Counted from the stretch's first letter, positions 32,713-42,289 are shown. The stretch: 50,508 nt of DNA from Lachnospiraceae bacterium (GCA_017561085.1 JAFZDQ010000005.1:1-50508), one strand, 5' to 3'. Numbers and translations are program-made. The notes: generated from the sequence alone by a model not told the origin.

Positions 32713-33816
32713 ATGAAAACGGAAGAAATTATCTTAAATAATTTTGTCTTAAAATATCCGTTAGAGCGTCTTGCTCCTTTAAATGAAATTCTATTTATAG
32801 ATATTGAAACTACAGGATTTACGGCGGCAAGCTCCAATCTTTATTTAATCGGATGTGCTTATTTCAAAGAAGGAAACTGGCAAATCAGACAGTGGTTTGC
32901 ACAATCTCCCGAAGAAGAAGCGGAATTAATCAAATCCTTCTTTTCTTTTGTTGCCGATTATACTTATCTGTTACATTTTAACGGAAATAATTTTGACCTT
33001 CCCTATCTGACACAGAAGGCAAAGGCCTATGAACTGCCTTACAGCTTTGAGCGTTTTGAAGGAATCGATATTTACAGAAGAGTTTCCGCTTACAAGAGCT
33101 TCTTAAAGCTTCCCAACTGTAAACAAAAGACCATTGAATACTTCCTTGGCATTAACCGGGAGGATACCTATAGCGGCGGCGATTTAATCAGTGTTTATCA
33201 GGATTATACCAATTCCCAGGATTATAACCTCTACAGAACACTGCTTCAGCACAACTCTGATGATATAAAGGGCATGCTTGAAATCCTGCCGATTCTTTCC
33301 TACTATGACCTGTTTAATTTCCCTGTTACTGCCAAGAAGGTACAGGCGAATTATTATAATGATATTCATGGTATTCCCAGGAAAGAACTGCTTATGAAGC
33401 TTACCTTCGACTCTCCTCTTCCCATGCCGGTATCCTGTATGGCCAAGGGGTGTCACTTTAAGGGCGAAGGTACGGAAGGCACCTTAATCATCCCCATTTA
33501 TGAAGAGGAATTAAAGTACTTCTACGCCAACTTCAAGGATTACTATTACCTGCCTACCGAAGACCAGGCACTTCACAAAACCATTGCTTCTTATGTAGAC
33601 AAGGAATACCGCGAAAAAGCAACCGCTTCCAACTGCTATACCAGAAAGTTCGGAACCTATCTTCCCCAGTGGGACGCGCTTGTGAATCCCTTCTTTAAAA
33701 GAGATTACAAGTCAAATGAAATGTTCTTTGAACTGACCGATGACATTAAGAGAAACCGCGAGTTATTCTCTGAATATGCAAGCCATATCTTAAGCGTTAT
33801 GGCGGTACAGCCTTAA
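32713..33816 (+). CDS. YprB-like RNase H-fold exonuclease
   Basis: The 367-residue protein carries a DEDD-type 3'-5' exonuclease domain over residues 25-190. The motifs are FIDIETTGF (Asp and Glu), LHFNGNNFDLPYL (second Asp), and a late HNSDDIKGM with the last Asp. It matches the ribonuclease H-like domain of Bacillus YprB; the last 170 residues are not recognised. The substrate, DNA or RNA, is unknown. AAGGAGG six bases before the ATG at 32713 fixes the start. It is divergent from rnfC and closed by a bidirectional terminator. Confidence 0.82.
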   Translation: MKTEEIILNNFVLKYPLERLAPLNEILFIDIETTGFTAASSNLYLIGCAYFKEGNWQIRQWFAQSPEEEAELIKSFFSFVADYTYLLHFNGNNFDLPYLTQKAKAYELPYSFERFEGIDIYRRVSAYKSFLKLPNCKQKTIEYFLGINREDTYSGGDLISVYQDYTNSQDYNLYRTLLQHNSDDIKGMLEILPILSYYDLFNFPVTAKKVQANYYNDIHGIPRKELLMKLTFDSPLPMPVSCMAKGCHFKGEGTEGTLIIPIYEEELKYFYANFKDYYYLPTEDQALHKTIASYVDKEYREKATASNCYTRKFGTYLPQWDALVNPFFKRDYKSNEMFFELTDDIKRNRELFSEYASHILSVMAVQP

Positions 33817-33858
33817 TGGATTGCATTTCCACTTGAGAAATATATCACACGAACACGA

Positions 33859-33890
33859 AAAGCCCTGCGCACAATCATGCGCAAGGCTTT
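33859..33890. terminator. Bidirectional terminator between the YprB-like gene and galK
   Basis: AAAGCC-C-TGCGC pairs with GCGCA-A-GGCTTT around an 8-base loop, with A-rich and T-rich flanks. It lies between two converging genes. Confidence 0.75.
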
Positions 33891-33940
33891 TTCATTTGTT
33901 TCAGGTAATCTTTTTTTCTTAACTCCTCGAACATATCAGT

Positions 33941-35221
33941 CTATTCAATCACACAAATACCGCCGTATTTCCGGATGTACATGATATGACAGGAATCCTC
34001 ACCAAAAAGCTTCTCCATATTCTCTTTATATGCATCTACCTGCTCTGATTTCACAAAAGCCTGAATGGTTCCCGCAAAACCGCCGCCATGTACCCTGCAT
34101 GCACCTTCTCCGTTTTGGAACTGCTCACTCATCATAAGGGCCAGGGAAACGCTTTGGTTTTTCACATCATGGTTGGAGTATACATTTTGAAGATAGCAAA
34201 ATGAGCTTTTTCCGGAGGCCTGAATGGTTTCCAAAAAGACATCCATATCTTGGGAAAGCAGCGCCTTTCTGAGCCTTTCTACTCTCTCATTCTCCTGAAT
34301 AAAGTGCATGGCTCTAAGCACAGCCCTGTCGCCGGCCTTTTCCCGCAGTGCATTCCAGTTTTGAATAATATCTTCTTCGGTGATGCCAAGTAAAACCTCT
34401 TTTCCGAAGTATGCCGCCACCGCTTTCATCTCTGCAGGTACTGCCGCGTAATCCTCTGTCAAATCCGCGTGGGAGCCCTTGGTATCAGTAATACAAAGGC
34501 GATATCCTTCTGACTTTAAATCAAACTTAATGGATTCAACAAAAGGCTCCTTGGGGTCAGCAAAATCAATGTAAACCATGCCGCCTACGGAGCTTGCCAT
34601 CTGGTCCATGAGACCACAGGGCTTGCCAAAGTATACATTTTCCGCATATTGGCCAATTTGTGCTATTTGGATTGGTGAAACCCTGTTCTCATTAAACAAA
34701 GCGGAAAGAATAGTTCCTATCAGGGTCTCAAAGGCCGCTGAGGAAGAAAGTCCCGCGCCGATTAAAACATCACTGCTGATACAGGCAGAAAAACCGCCGA
34801 TTTCATAGTTGTTGTCTGTAAAGCCCCTAAGAATCCCCTTAATCAAAGCCACTGTAGTTTCTTTTTCCTCCGGCTTTAAGGTAAGATCATTTAATGCAAA
34901 AACAATCTCAGGATACCCTTCGGAAAGAACGCGAATCATACCATCATCGGTTTTCGCTGTTACGGCAACGGTATCTAAATGCACGGACGCCGCAAGCACC
35001 TTGCCGTGTTGATGATCCGTATGGTTTCCGCCGATTTCCGTTCTGCCGGGTGCACTGAATACATAGACATCCCTTTTTCCATAGGTTTCTTCAAACACGG
35101 AAAGAAGGCGCAGATAACGCTCTCTTTGATAGGGAACCAGGCTCTCGGATCCATAGATATTTGCTATTCTGTCGTAAAAAAATCCATCCTTTAATTTTTG
35201 TCTGATTTCTTCCGTAAACAT
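33941..35221 (-). CDS. galK: Galactokinase
   Basis: This GHMP kinase phosphorylates galactose at C1 for the Leloir pathway. The signature PGRTEIGGNHTDHQHG, the ATP loop VLIGAGLSSSAAFET and the C-terminal VHGGGFAGTIQAFV are visible in 426 residues, a little long for the family. The ATG at 35221 follows the sstT stop after one base, so translation is probably coupled. An upstream in-frame extension lies inside sstT and is rejected. No galT or galE is nearby, which is unusual. Confidence 0.9.
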   Translation of the reverse strand: MFTEEIRQKLKDGFFYDRIANIYGSESLVPYQRERYLRLLSVFEETYGKRDVYVFSAPGRTEIGGNHTDHQHGKVLAASVHLDTVAVTAKTDDGMIRVLSEGYPEIVFALNDLTLKPEEKETTVALIKGILRGFTDNNYEIGGFSACISSDVLIGAGLSSSAAFETLIGTILSALFNENRVSPIQIAQIGQYAENVYFGKPCGLMDQMASSVGGMVYIDFADPKEPFVESIKFDLKSEGYRLCITDTKGSHADLTEDYAAVPAEMKAVAAYFGKEVLLGITEEDIIQNWNALREKAGDRAVLRAMHFIQENERVERLRKALLSQDMDVFLETIQASGKSSFCYLQNVYSNHDVKNQSVSLALMMSEQFQNGEGACRVHGGGFAGTIQAFVKSEQVDAYKENMEKLFGEDSCHIMYIRKYGGICVIE

Positions 35222-35222
35222 A

Positions 35223-36446
35223 TTAGAACTTAATCTCTTTTCCCTTCTTCTTCCATTCCATGAATTCAGCAGTTGCAGTAAACATTGCATCACCTGAGGA
35301 GTTAATTGCTGTTTCCAGGGAATCCTGTACCACACCAATGATAAATCCTACTGCTACAGCCTGCATTGCAATATCATTTCCGATTCCGAATAAGGAACAT
35401 GCCATAGGAATCAGGAGTAAGGAACCGCCTGCCACGCCGGATGCACCACATGCACCGAGGGTTGCAATAATTGCCAAAATAAACGCGGTAGGAATATCAA
35501 CGGTAATACCCATGGTATTTGCTACTGCAAGAGTCATAACCGTAATGGTAATGGCTGCACCATCCATATTGATGGTGGAACCTAAAGGAATGGACACGGA
35601 ATAGAAGTCTTTATCAAGTCCCATTCTTTCACAAAGGTTCATGTTAATCGGAATATTTGCTGCAGAGCTTCTGGTAAAGAATGCTGTAATTCCACTTTCC
35701 TTTAAGCACTTAAATACAAGCGGATAAGGATTTCTTCTTAAGCAGAGGAATACCACAAAAGGATCAATTATAAGTGCAACTACAAGCATACAACCAACTA
35801 ATAATAACAGTAATTTTCCGTATTCGGTAAAGATTTCAAGACCGCTTGTAGATACTGCGGAAAATACCAGACCGAAAATACCGAAGGGTGCAAGATTGAT
35901 TACCCAACGAACTACCTGTGAAATAGCTTCGGAGATGTCTACTGTAATTTTCTTGGTATTTTCAGAAGAAAGATTCTTAATGGCAAGACCAATTACAATA
36001 GCCCAGGTAAGGATACCAACATAGTTGCCTTCTGCTACTGCTTTGATGGGATTCTGAACCATGTTATTTAATAAATTATTTAACACTTCACCAATACCAC
36101 TGGGCGCTGCACCTTCTGTTCCTTCTGTTAAACGGATGGTAACAGGGAATAAAAAGGAACCGATTACAGCCGTAAATGCAGCAAGCGCGGTACTTAACAT
36201 ATACAGCAGGATTACTGTACGGAATCTTTTACCTACGCCACCTTTGGCATTTGCCACAGAACTAAGTACCAGTACAAATACAAGTACCGGAGCAATCGCT
36301 TTCAGTGCACCTACAAATACATTTCCTAAAGTGCTGATTGCAGTCACTCCCGGAATCAGTAAGCCAAGAATTGCACCAAGTACAAGACCGATGGCAATTC
36401 TTAAAATCAAACTGGTTTCATTATACTTCTTTACTAGTGTTTTCAT
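35223..36446 (-). CDS. sstT: Serine/threonine:sodium symporter
   Basis: SstT belongs to the DAACS family and imports Ser and Thr with sodium. The 407 residues have about nine membrane segments and hairpins with typical motifs: PVLVFVLVLSSVANAKGG, TRSSAANIPINMNLCERMG and PLGSTINMDGAAI. It fits the Rnf genes in view if those make a sodium gradient, but this is inference. A hairpin at 36468-36496 separates it from cheR. It is followed directly by galK. Confidence 0.93.
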   Translation of the reverse strand: MKTLVKKYNETSLILRIAIGLVLGAILGLLIPGVTAISTLGNVFVGALKAIAPVLVFVLVLSSVANAKGGVGKRFRTVILLYMLSTALAAFTAVIGSFLFPVTIRLTEGTEGAAPSGIGEVLNNLLNNMVQNPIKAVAEGNYVGILTWAIVIGLAIKNLSSENTKKITVDISEAISQVVRWVINLAPFGIFGLVFSAVSTSGLEIFTEYGKLLLLLVGCMLVVALIIDPFVVFLCLRRNPYPLVFKCLKESGITAFFTRSSAANIPINMNLCERMGLDKDFYSVSIPLGSTINMDGAAITITVMTLAVANTMGITVDIPTAFILAIIATLGACGASGVAGGSLLLIPMACSLFGIGNDIAMQAVAVGFIIGVVQDSLETAINSSGDAMFTATAEFMEWKKKGKEIKF

Positions 36447-36467
36447 TTAACCTCTCCCTTATCTTAT

Positions 36468-36496
36468 AAAAGAGGTATCCGACGGATACCTCTTTT
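36468..36496 (-). terminator. Terminator after cheR
   Basis: AAAAGAGGTATCC and GGATACCTCTTTT form a perfect 13-bp stem around GAC, 10 bases after the cheR stop. It ends only about 20 bases before the sstT start, so the sstT promoter would overlap it or the hairpin may also act as an attenuator. Confidence 0.75.
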
Positions 36497-36505
36497 CATT
36501 TTGGT

Positions 36506-37288
36506 TTATTGCAGAGGACGCTCATAGTAGAAAGAACTCTTTCTCTCATATCCCATCTCTCTGTACGTCATAATCTGTTCTGTACTGCCGATAAAAAGAA
36601 TCCCTCCCGGCGCTAAGGATTCACGGAATTTCACAAACACCTCATCCTTCGCTTCCTCCGTAAAGTAAATCAGTACATTACGGCACACTATCATATGATA
36701 CCCTTTCGGATAATCATTATTCAACAGATTATGTTCTCTGAATTCTACCCTGGACTTAATCTCATCAGAAATCTGATAAGAAAGACCCACTTTGGTAAAA
36801 TATTTTTTCTTTAAATCTTCCGGCACACCCTGAATGCTCTTCTCATTGTAAAGACCAACCTTTGCTTTAGCAATCACCTGCTTATCAAGGTCTGTAGCTA
36901 CAATTTTAATCATATTCAGCGGTATGTGTCGGGAAAGTGCCATTACCAAAGAATACGGCTCATCGCCTGTAGAACAGGCTGCACTCCAAATCTTCAAATT
37001 CTTACCAAACTTGGAAATCAGTTCCGGAATAATGGTCTGGTCCATCACCTTCCACTGATCGGGATTTCTGTAAAATTCCGATACATTAATAGTCAGGTAA
37101 GTAACGAATTCTTCAAATCTGGACTTGTCCGTCTTCAGTAATTGGATGTAATCATCGTATCCTTTACAACCATGCTTCGCAATTAAGGAATCGATACGAC
37201 GCTTCATCTGACGTTCTTTGTAGGCATTTAGGTCTATCTTGGTCAGCTGAAACACAGCTCCCTTAAAATATTCATAGTCATAAATCAT
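36506..37288 (-). CDS. CheR-type protein-glutamate O-methyltransferase
   Basis: CheR enzymes methylate Glu residues of chemoreceptors using SAM. The 260-residue protein has the N-terminal helical domain with the basic MKRRIDSLIAKHG region, then the SAM domain with IWSAACSTGDEPYSLVM and VCRNVLIYFTEEAKDEVF. There is no tetratricopeptide tail or VWRPW-type receptor binding tail. No other chemotaxis gene is in the window; it lies 21 bases after the S1 gene, as the last gene of the operon. The ATG at 37288 is preferred to a GTG nine bases earlier. Confidence 0.9.
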   Translation of the reverse strand: MIYDYEYFKGAVFQLTKIDLNAYKERQMKRRIDSLIAKHGCKGYDDYIQLLKTDKSRFEEFVTYLTINVSEFYRNPDQWKVMDQTIIPELISKFGKNLKIWSAACSTGDEPYSLVMALSRHIPLNMIKIVATDLDKQVIAKAKVGLYNEKSIQGVPEDLKKKYFTKVGLSYQISDEIKSRVEFREHNLLNNDYPKGYHMIVCRNVLIYFTEEAKDEVFVKFRESLAPGGILFIGSTEQIMTYREMGYERKSSFYYERPLQ

Positions 37289-37309
37289 GAGATTCACCCG
37301 TATTTAATC

Positions 37310-38473
37310 TTATTCTTCTTCAGCTGCTTCGTTTGCGATAACTGCTTCGATATCAACAGAAACAACATCAGCATCCTCTTCTTCCACTGCAGGAGCTTCT
37401 TCAGCTTCAGGTGCAGGTTCGGGAGCGAACATTGCTTTAATGCTTAAGCTGATCTTCTTGTCAGCTTCGTTAAAATCTACAACCTTAGCAGTTACTTCTT
37501 CACCAACCTTAAGTACATCTGAAGGTTTTTCGATGTGTTCTTTGGAAATCTGGGAAACATGAAGAAGTGCATCTACACCTGCTTCTAATTCCACAAAAGC
37601 ACCAAAGTCAGTCATTCTTGCAACCTTACCGGTTACTTCGTTACCAACTGCATATTTTTCAGCTGCATCTTTCCAAGGATTTGCATCTGCAAATTTAAGG
37701 GAAAGTGCAATCTTGGTTCCTGTGATTTCTTTGATGAATGCTTTCACTGTATCGCCAACCTTGAATACCTTCTTGGGATTTTCAACGCGGCCCCAGCTCA
37801 TTTCGGAAATATGAAGAAGTCCGTCTGCACCGCCGATATCGATGAATGCACCGAAATCAGTTACGTTCTTAACAGTACCTTCCACTACATCGCCAACCTG
37901 AATGCTTTCGAAGAGTTTCTTCTGCATTTCAGCCTTTTCAGCGGTAAGAAGCTGTCTTCTGTCACCGATATATCTTCTTCTTTTAGGGTTGTATTCGCTG
38001 ATTACGAACTGGATTTCCTGTCCTGCATATTTAGACAGGTCTTTTTCGTATACATCAGAAACAAGGCTTGCAGGAATGAAGATTCTTACTTCATCAACGA
38101 TAACGCTTAAGCCACCGTCAAGTACCTGGGATACTTTCGCTGTGAGAACTTCTTTGTTATTGAATGCTTCTTCAATTCTCTTGTTGCCTCTGTCAGCAGC
38201 CAGTCTCTTGTAGGTTAAAACAACCTGTCCTTCGCCGTCGTTTACCTTAAGGACTTTAACTTCCATGGTATCGCCCGGTTTCGCTACAGTTGTTAAGTCT
38301 ACGTTCGGCTCATTGGTATATTCATTTCTGGATAAAATACCGTCTGACTTATAGCCGATGTTGAGAATGATTTCTTCAGGCTTAACATCAATGACTGTAC
38401 CTTCAACTACCTCTCCTGTATGTATTGTCTTTAATGATTCTTCCAACATTTGTTCAAAAGTTAATTCTGACAT
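37310..38473 (-). CDS. rpsA: S1 RNA-binding domain protein (ribosomal protein S1-like)
   Basis: The 387-residue protein has four S1 (OB-fold) repeats at about residues 15-90, 105-170, 190-260 and 275-345, then an acidic Glu/Ala/Pro tail. Repeats three and four have the best RNA-binding surface (DFGAFIDI; DFGAFVEL), while repeat two is diverged. E. coli S1 has six; Firmicute S1-like proteins have four. It probably helps mRNA binding at the ribosome. The ATG at 38473 has GGAGG 9 bases upstream and lies 20 bases inside the end of ispH. In many Clostridia the two are one fused protein. Confidence 0.93.
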   Translation of the reverse strand: MSELTFEQMLEESLKTIHTGEVVEGTVIDVKPEEIILNIGYKSDGILSRNEYTNEPNVDLTTVAKPGDTMEVKVLKVNDGEGQVVLTYKRLAADRGNKRIEEAFNNKEVLTAKVSQVLDGGLSVIVDEVRIFIPASLVSDVYEKDLSKYAGQEIQFVISEYNPKRRRYIGDRRQLLTAEKAEMQKKLFESIQVGDVVEGTVKNVTDFGAFIDIGGADGLLHISEMSWGRVENPKKVFKVGDTVKAFIKEITGTKIALSLKFADANPWKDAAEKYAVGNEVTGKVARMTDFGAFVELEAGVDALLHVSQISKEHIEKPSDVLKVGEEVTAKVVDFNEADKKISLSIKAMFAPEPAPEAEEAPAVEEEDADVVSVDIEAVIANEAAEEE

Positions 38474-39326
38474 AATTTTGAACCTCCTCAATGATATTGT
38501 TGGGGGTGGAAGCCCCCGCAGTAATTCCCACCGTAGCTGCATCCTCAGGTAATTCCAGATGCAGATCTTCCAGCGTTTGTATAAAATATGTGGATGGGCA
38601 CTTTTCACTGCAGATTTCGTACAACTTGCGGGTATTGGAACTGTGCTTGCCACCTATTATTATCATAACATCAACTTTGGAAGCAATTTCTCCTGCTTCT
38701 GTTTGTCTTTCTTCCGTAGCATTACAGATAGTATTTACAACATTAACATTGTAACCTTTTTTTTCAAAAATTTCAACTAATTCTTTAAATTTGTTGTAGT
38801 TAAATGTCGTCTGGGATACAATACAAAGTTCTTCCCCCTCTTTACAGGTAAAATCCAGTGCTTCTTCCCGCGATTCCACTACGGTTGCAGGGGTTTTTGA
38901 CCACCCCATGATTCCTTCCACCTCAGGGTGTCCGGGGTTTCCGATAATGACGATTTTCGCGCCTTTTTCACTTTCTTTTTCGACAATTTTGTGTATCCTT
39001 TTGACAAACGGACAAGTAGCATCCACGCACTCAAGTCCCTTATCGTCAATCAGGTCATAAATGTTCTTTGGTACGCCGTGGGACCTGATTACCACGGTTC
39101 CTTCTTTTAATGCGGCAAGCTCTTCTTCCGTCTCGATTACCTTAACACCCTTTTGCTCTAAATCCTTTACCACTTCTTCATTGTGGATAATGGGTCCGTA
39201 GGTGTAGATTTTCTTTTCACTGCCGGTCTGTTCGTAGACCTTTTCCACGGCACGTTTGACGCCAAAGCAAAAACCTGCACTTTTAGCCAGTATAACTTCC
39301 ATCCCTTCTTTTTGCCTCTCTTTCAT
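38454..39326 (-). CDS. ispH: 4-hydroxy-3-methylbut-2-enyl diphosphate reductase
   Basis: IspH (LytB) makes the last step of the MEP pathway, giving IPP and DMAPP. The three Cys ligands of its iron-sulfur cluster are in AGFCFGVKRAVE, VDATCPFVKR and NTICNATEERQ. The 290-residue length fits. The start at 39326 has AAGG six bases upstream; an alternative ATG lies at 39302. Its TGA stop is 20 bases inside rpsA in another frame. It follows cmk by 26 bases. Confidence 0.96.
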   Translation of the reverse strand: MKERQKEGMEVILAKSAGFCFGVKRAVEKVYEQTGSEKKIYTYGPIIHNEEVVKDLEQKGVKVIETEEELAALKEGTVVIRSHGVPKNIYDLIDDKGLECVDATCPFVKRIHKIVEKESEKGAKIVIIGNPGHPEVEGIMGWSKTPATVVESREEALDFTCKEGEELCIVSQTTFNYNKFKELVEIFEKKGYNVNVVNTICNATEERQTEAGEIASKVDVMIIIGGKHSSNTRKLYEICSEKCPSTYFIQTLEDLHLELPEDAATVGITAGASTPNNIIEEVQNYVRINF

Positions 39327-39352
39327 TCCTGTCCTTACAAATCAGCCGCGGA

Positions 39353-40012
39353 TTACTTTTCACAAAGCTTTAAAATCGTATCCACCACTTCTTCGATGGT
39401 CATGTAGGAGGAATCTACCAAATGCGCATCCTCTGCCTGTTTTAAGGGTGCAACTTCCCTATTCATGTCCTGATGGTCTCTTTTGATAATATCTTCTTCA
39501 ATCTGCGCAAGGTCACATGCCACACCTTTTGCAGTCAGCTCGTCATAACGACGCTTCGCCCGTACTGCGCTGCTTGCGGTAAGATAAATCTTCACATCCG
39601 CAAAAGGCAATACACAGGTGCCGATATCCCTACCGTCCATTACCACGTTATTGGTACGTGCCAGTTCCTTTTGTAATGCGGTAAGACGCTCTCTTACCTT
39701 GGGATTTTTACTGGTGGCGGAAGCCATGTTGCCCACTGCCTCCGTACGGATGACACCGTTTACGTTTTCCCCGTTTAAGAACACAACCTGTTCCCCGTTT
39801 TCATACGCAATGGTGATATCCGCATTTACACAATGCTCTTCAATGGCAGCTTCATCATAAGGTCCCACATTCTGTTTCATCAGATAATAGCCCATGGCAC
39901 GATACATGGCACCGGTATCCACATAAATAAATTCTTTGATTTTCGCAACTCTTTTTGCGATGGTACTTTTTCCTGCACCTGCAGGTCCGTCTATGGCAAT
40001 TTGAAAACTCAT
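39353..40012 (-). CDS. cmk: Cytidylate kinase
   Basis: Cmk phosphorylates CMP and dCMP. The 219 residues begin with the P-loop IDGPAGAGKSTIAKR and include VDTGAMYRAMGYY, the GRDIGTCVLP motif and RAKRRYDEL. The ATG at 40012 has AAGGAG upstream and puts the P-loop at the usual distance; a longer start is not supported. In Firmicutes, cmk is often near ispH and rpsA, as here. Confidence 0.96.
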   Translation of the reverse strand: MSFQIAIDGPAGAGKSTIAKRVAKIKEFIYVDTGAMYRAMGYYLMKQNVGPYDEAAIEEHCVNADITIAYENGEQVVFLNGENVNGVIRTEAVGNMASATSKNPKVRERLTALQKELARTNNVVMDGRDIGTCVLPFADVKIYLTASSAVRAKRRYDELTAKGVACDLAQIEEDIIKRDHQDMNREVAPLKQAEDAHLVDSSYMTIEEVVDTILKLCEK

Positions 40013-40056
40013 ACTTAACTCCTTTTGATTTTTCTTTTTCACATTCCCTAATTATT

Positions 40057-41358
40057 TTAGGAATAACTCTCCGCGGCACTTTCTCCGGCCAGATAACCGG
40101 TAGACCATGCCACCTGCAAATTAAAACCGCCGGTTAGGGCATCCACATCAAGAATCTCTCCTGCAAAATAGAGTCCCTTTACCAGTTTGGATTCCATGGT
40201 GGAAGGATTCACTTCTTTTACATGAACGCCGCCCTGGGTGATAATCGCCTCCCGAAAGCCTCTTACACCGTCAACCGTGAGGGGTAGTCCTTTCAGCAGT
40301 TCCACAATTTTGTTTCGCTCTTCCTTGGTGATTTCATTGATTCTCTTCTCCGGGGAAATGCCGCAAAGACGAATCATCACGGGAATCATCTTGGAAGGAA
40401 GCAGTCCGTCTAAGCTGTTCTTAAATTGCTTATTTTTATTTTCTTCAAAGTCCTTTAAAAGGCGTTTGTCCAGCTGTTCCTTAGAAAGCGCGGGCTTTAA
40501 ATCAATGGTCAGATTTACAGGCGTTCCTAAATACTTTTTCACATAATGGCTGCTTGCACTTAAAATCAGCGGTCCGCTGACACCAAAATGGGTAAACAAC
40601 ATTTCTCCAAAGCCTTCATAGATTTTCTTTTTACCGTTTGTCAGGGACACGGATACATTTTTAAGGGCAAGTCCCTGCATCTCCATACACCAGTCTTCCT
40701 TCACGGTAAAAGGCACCAATGCGGGCTTTAATTCTTTGATGGAATGTCCGGCTTTTTCCGCAAAAAGATAACCGTCTCCGGTAGAGCCCGTTGCTTCATA
40801 GGACATACCGCCGGTTGCCACAATCAGGGCATCCGCAAACATTTTCCTGCCGTTTGTAAGTTCTACGCCGGTAACCTTCCTGATGCCGCTATTTGAAACG
40901 CCTGCGCCATTTTCGTCCTTTTCACCGTTATTTTCATTCTCGCTTTCAAATATTAGTGACTTTACACCGGTGTGAAGCATCACTTCAACACCGCATTTTT
41001 TCAATTCTCTGTTTAGTGCCGCAATCACATCGGAAGAATGGTCTGTAACGGGAAAAACCCTCTCTCCGCGTTCTTCCTTACATTTACATCCTGCATCTTC
41101 AAAAAAACGTACTACTGCCTGATTATCAAACTGATAAAAGGCACTGTACATAAACTTGCCGTTGCTGATGATATTGTCAAAAAACTTCTCCGCCTCGCAG
41201 GCGTTGGTGAGATTACATCTTCCTTTACCGGTTATATAAATCTTTTTACCCGTTTTCTCATTTTTTTCAAGGAGTGTTACTGCAGCTCCTTTTTTTGCGG
41301 CCGCATAAGCAGCCATCATTCCGGCTGCACCGCCGCCGATTACAATAATATGTTTCAT
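40057..41358 (-). CDS. HI0933-type NAD(P)/FAD-dependent oxidoreductase
   Basis: The 433-residue flavoprotein has the dinucleotide-binding start VIGGGAAGMMAAYAA, the family block TGKGRCNLTN and the C-terminal AGEILDVDALTGGFNLQVAWSTG. Members include the bile acid 3-dehydro-4-oxidoreductase BaiN and many of unknown substrate; sequence alone does not allow the bile acid role to be assigned. It starts one base after the rpiR-type gene stop and precedes cmk by 44 bases. It keeps this position beside cmk in many Clostridia, which favours a housekeeping role. Confidence 0.88.
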   Translation of the reverse strand: MKHIIVIGGGAAGMMAAYAAAKKGAAVTLLEKNEKTGKKIYITGKGRCNLTNACEAEKFFDNIISNGKFMYSAFYQFDNQAVVRFFEDAGCKCKEERGERVFPVTDHSSDVIAALNRELKKCGVEVMLHTGVKSLIFESENENNGEKDENGAGVSNSGIRKVTGVELTNGRKMFADALIVATGGMSYEATGSTGDGYLFAEKAGHSIKELKPALVPFTVKEDWCMEMQGLALKNVSVSLTNGKKKIYEGFGEMLFTHFGVSGPLILSASSHYVKKYLGTPVNLTIDLKPALSKEQLDKRLLKDFEENKNKQFKNSLDGLLPSKMIPVMIRLCGISPEKRINEITKEERNKIVELLKGLPLTVDGVRGFREAIITQGGVHVKEVNPSTMESKLVKGLYFAGEILDVDALTGGFNLQVAWSTGYLAGESAAESYS

Positions 41359-41359
41359 G

Positions 41360-42289
41360 TTACTCTTCTTCCTGTCTGATTAGCGGATAATTCAGCATCG
41401 GCTCCTCATCGATGAAATTGATTTCATCATTTAAATAAACCTGATAATTATTCCAAACCTCTTCCAAGGTTTCCAGATTTTTCTTTACTGTTTCCGGCTG
41501 TTTTAAGCAAAGTGCCACTACAAGTGCATTAATTAAGCTAAGAGGCGCCACCAGGGAATCTACAATGGAAACCATGTCACTTCTTGCAAGCAAATTACAG
41601 GAAGAATAAAGGTTCATAGGGGAATGAATGCTGTCCGTAATGGTAATTACTTTCGCATTCCTGTCATTGGCAAATTCAATGGCTTTTAAGGTTCTCATGG
41701 AATATCTGGGGAAACTGATACCGATGATGGCATCCTTTTCACCGATACGGATCATTTGTTCAAACATTTCCGTTACGCTGGTGGTCTTCACAAGTACCAC
41801 ATTTCCGCGGATCATATTCAGATAAAAATGTAAAAAGTCAGCCAGCGGCTCACAGCTTCTGACACCCACCAGATACACGGTTTCCGCATCTAATATAATA
41901 TCTACCGCAGCTTCAAAGGCGGCCATATCCAAATTTACAATGGTATCCTGAATTTTATCGATATCCGCTGCAAGAACCGAACCGACAATTTCAGACTGGG
42001 TACTTTTGCCGTACTTGGCACCCATTTTTTGGACTGAGTTTAATTTGTTCTTCACCCATTCTTCCAATGCCTTCTGAAACTCAGGATACCCTTCATATCC
42101 AAGTCCCGTGGCAAAACGGACTACCGTTGATTCACTGACTCCTACTGTTTCTCCTAACTTCGCAGCGGTCATAAAAACAGCCTGGTCATAATGATCGGAA
42201 ATGTAGGTTGCAATGGCCTTATGCCCTTTACTCATCTTGATAAAACGCTCATTCATGCGTGAAATAATATCATGTGTCTGTTGCTCCAT
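41360..42289 (-). CDS. MurR/RpiR family transcriptional regulator
   Basis: The 309-residue protein has an N-terminal HTH_6 domain (residues 1-80, KLGETVGVSESTVVRFATGLGYEGYPEFQKAL split as helix and wing) and a SIS sugar-phosphate domain at about 120-255 (VYLVGVRSCEPLADFLHFYL; AIIGISFPRYSMRTLKAIEFA). Such regulators sense phosphosugars. No sugar operon is near; galK is 6 kb away in another unit. It follows the tetR-type gene by 22 bases and is closely followed by the flavoprotein gene. Confidence 0.9.
   Translation of the reverse strand: MEQQTHDIISRMNERFIKMSKGHKAIATYISDHYDQAVFMTAAKLGETVGVSESTVVRFATGLGYEGYPEFQKALEEWVKNKLNSVQKMGAKYGKSTQSEIVGSVLAADIDKIQDTIVNLDMAAFEAAVDIILDAETVYLVGVRSCEPLADFLHFYLNMIRGNVVLVKTTSVTEMFEQMIRIGEKDAIIGISFPRYSMRTLKAIEFANDRNAKVITITDSIHSPMNLYSSCNLLARSDMVSIVDSLVAPLSLINALVVALCLKQPETVKKNLETLEEVWNNYQVYLNDEINFIDEEPMLNYPLIRQEEE

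Noticed and set aside
35222-35338. N-terminal extension of galactokinase
   Set aside because: It overlaps the sstT coding end and lacks family similarity; the ATG at 35221 gives the normal N terminus.
38474-38653. A 60-residue N-terminal extension of the S1 protein
   Set aside because: It lies wholly within ispH in another frame, and the ATG at 38473 has a strong ribosome site.
40057-41358. Bile acid-modifying BaiN
   Set aside because: Family similarity alone does not show it; no bai genes are present, and the position beside cmk suggests a general role.
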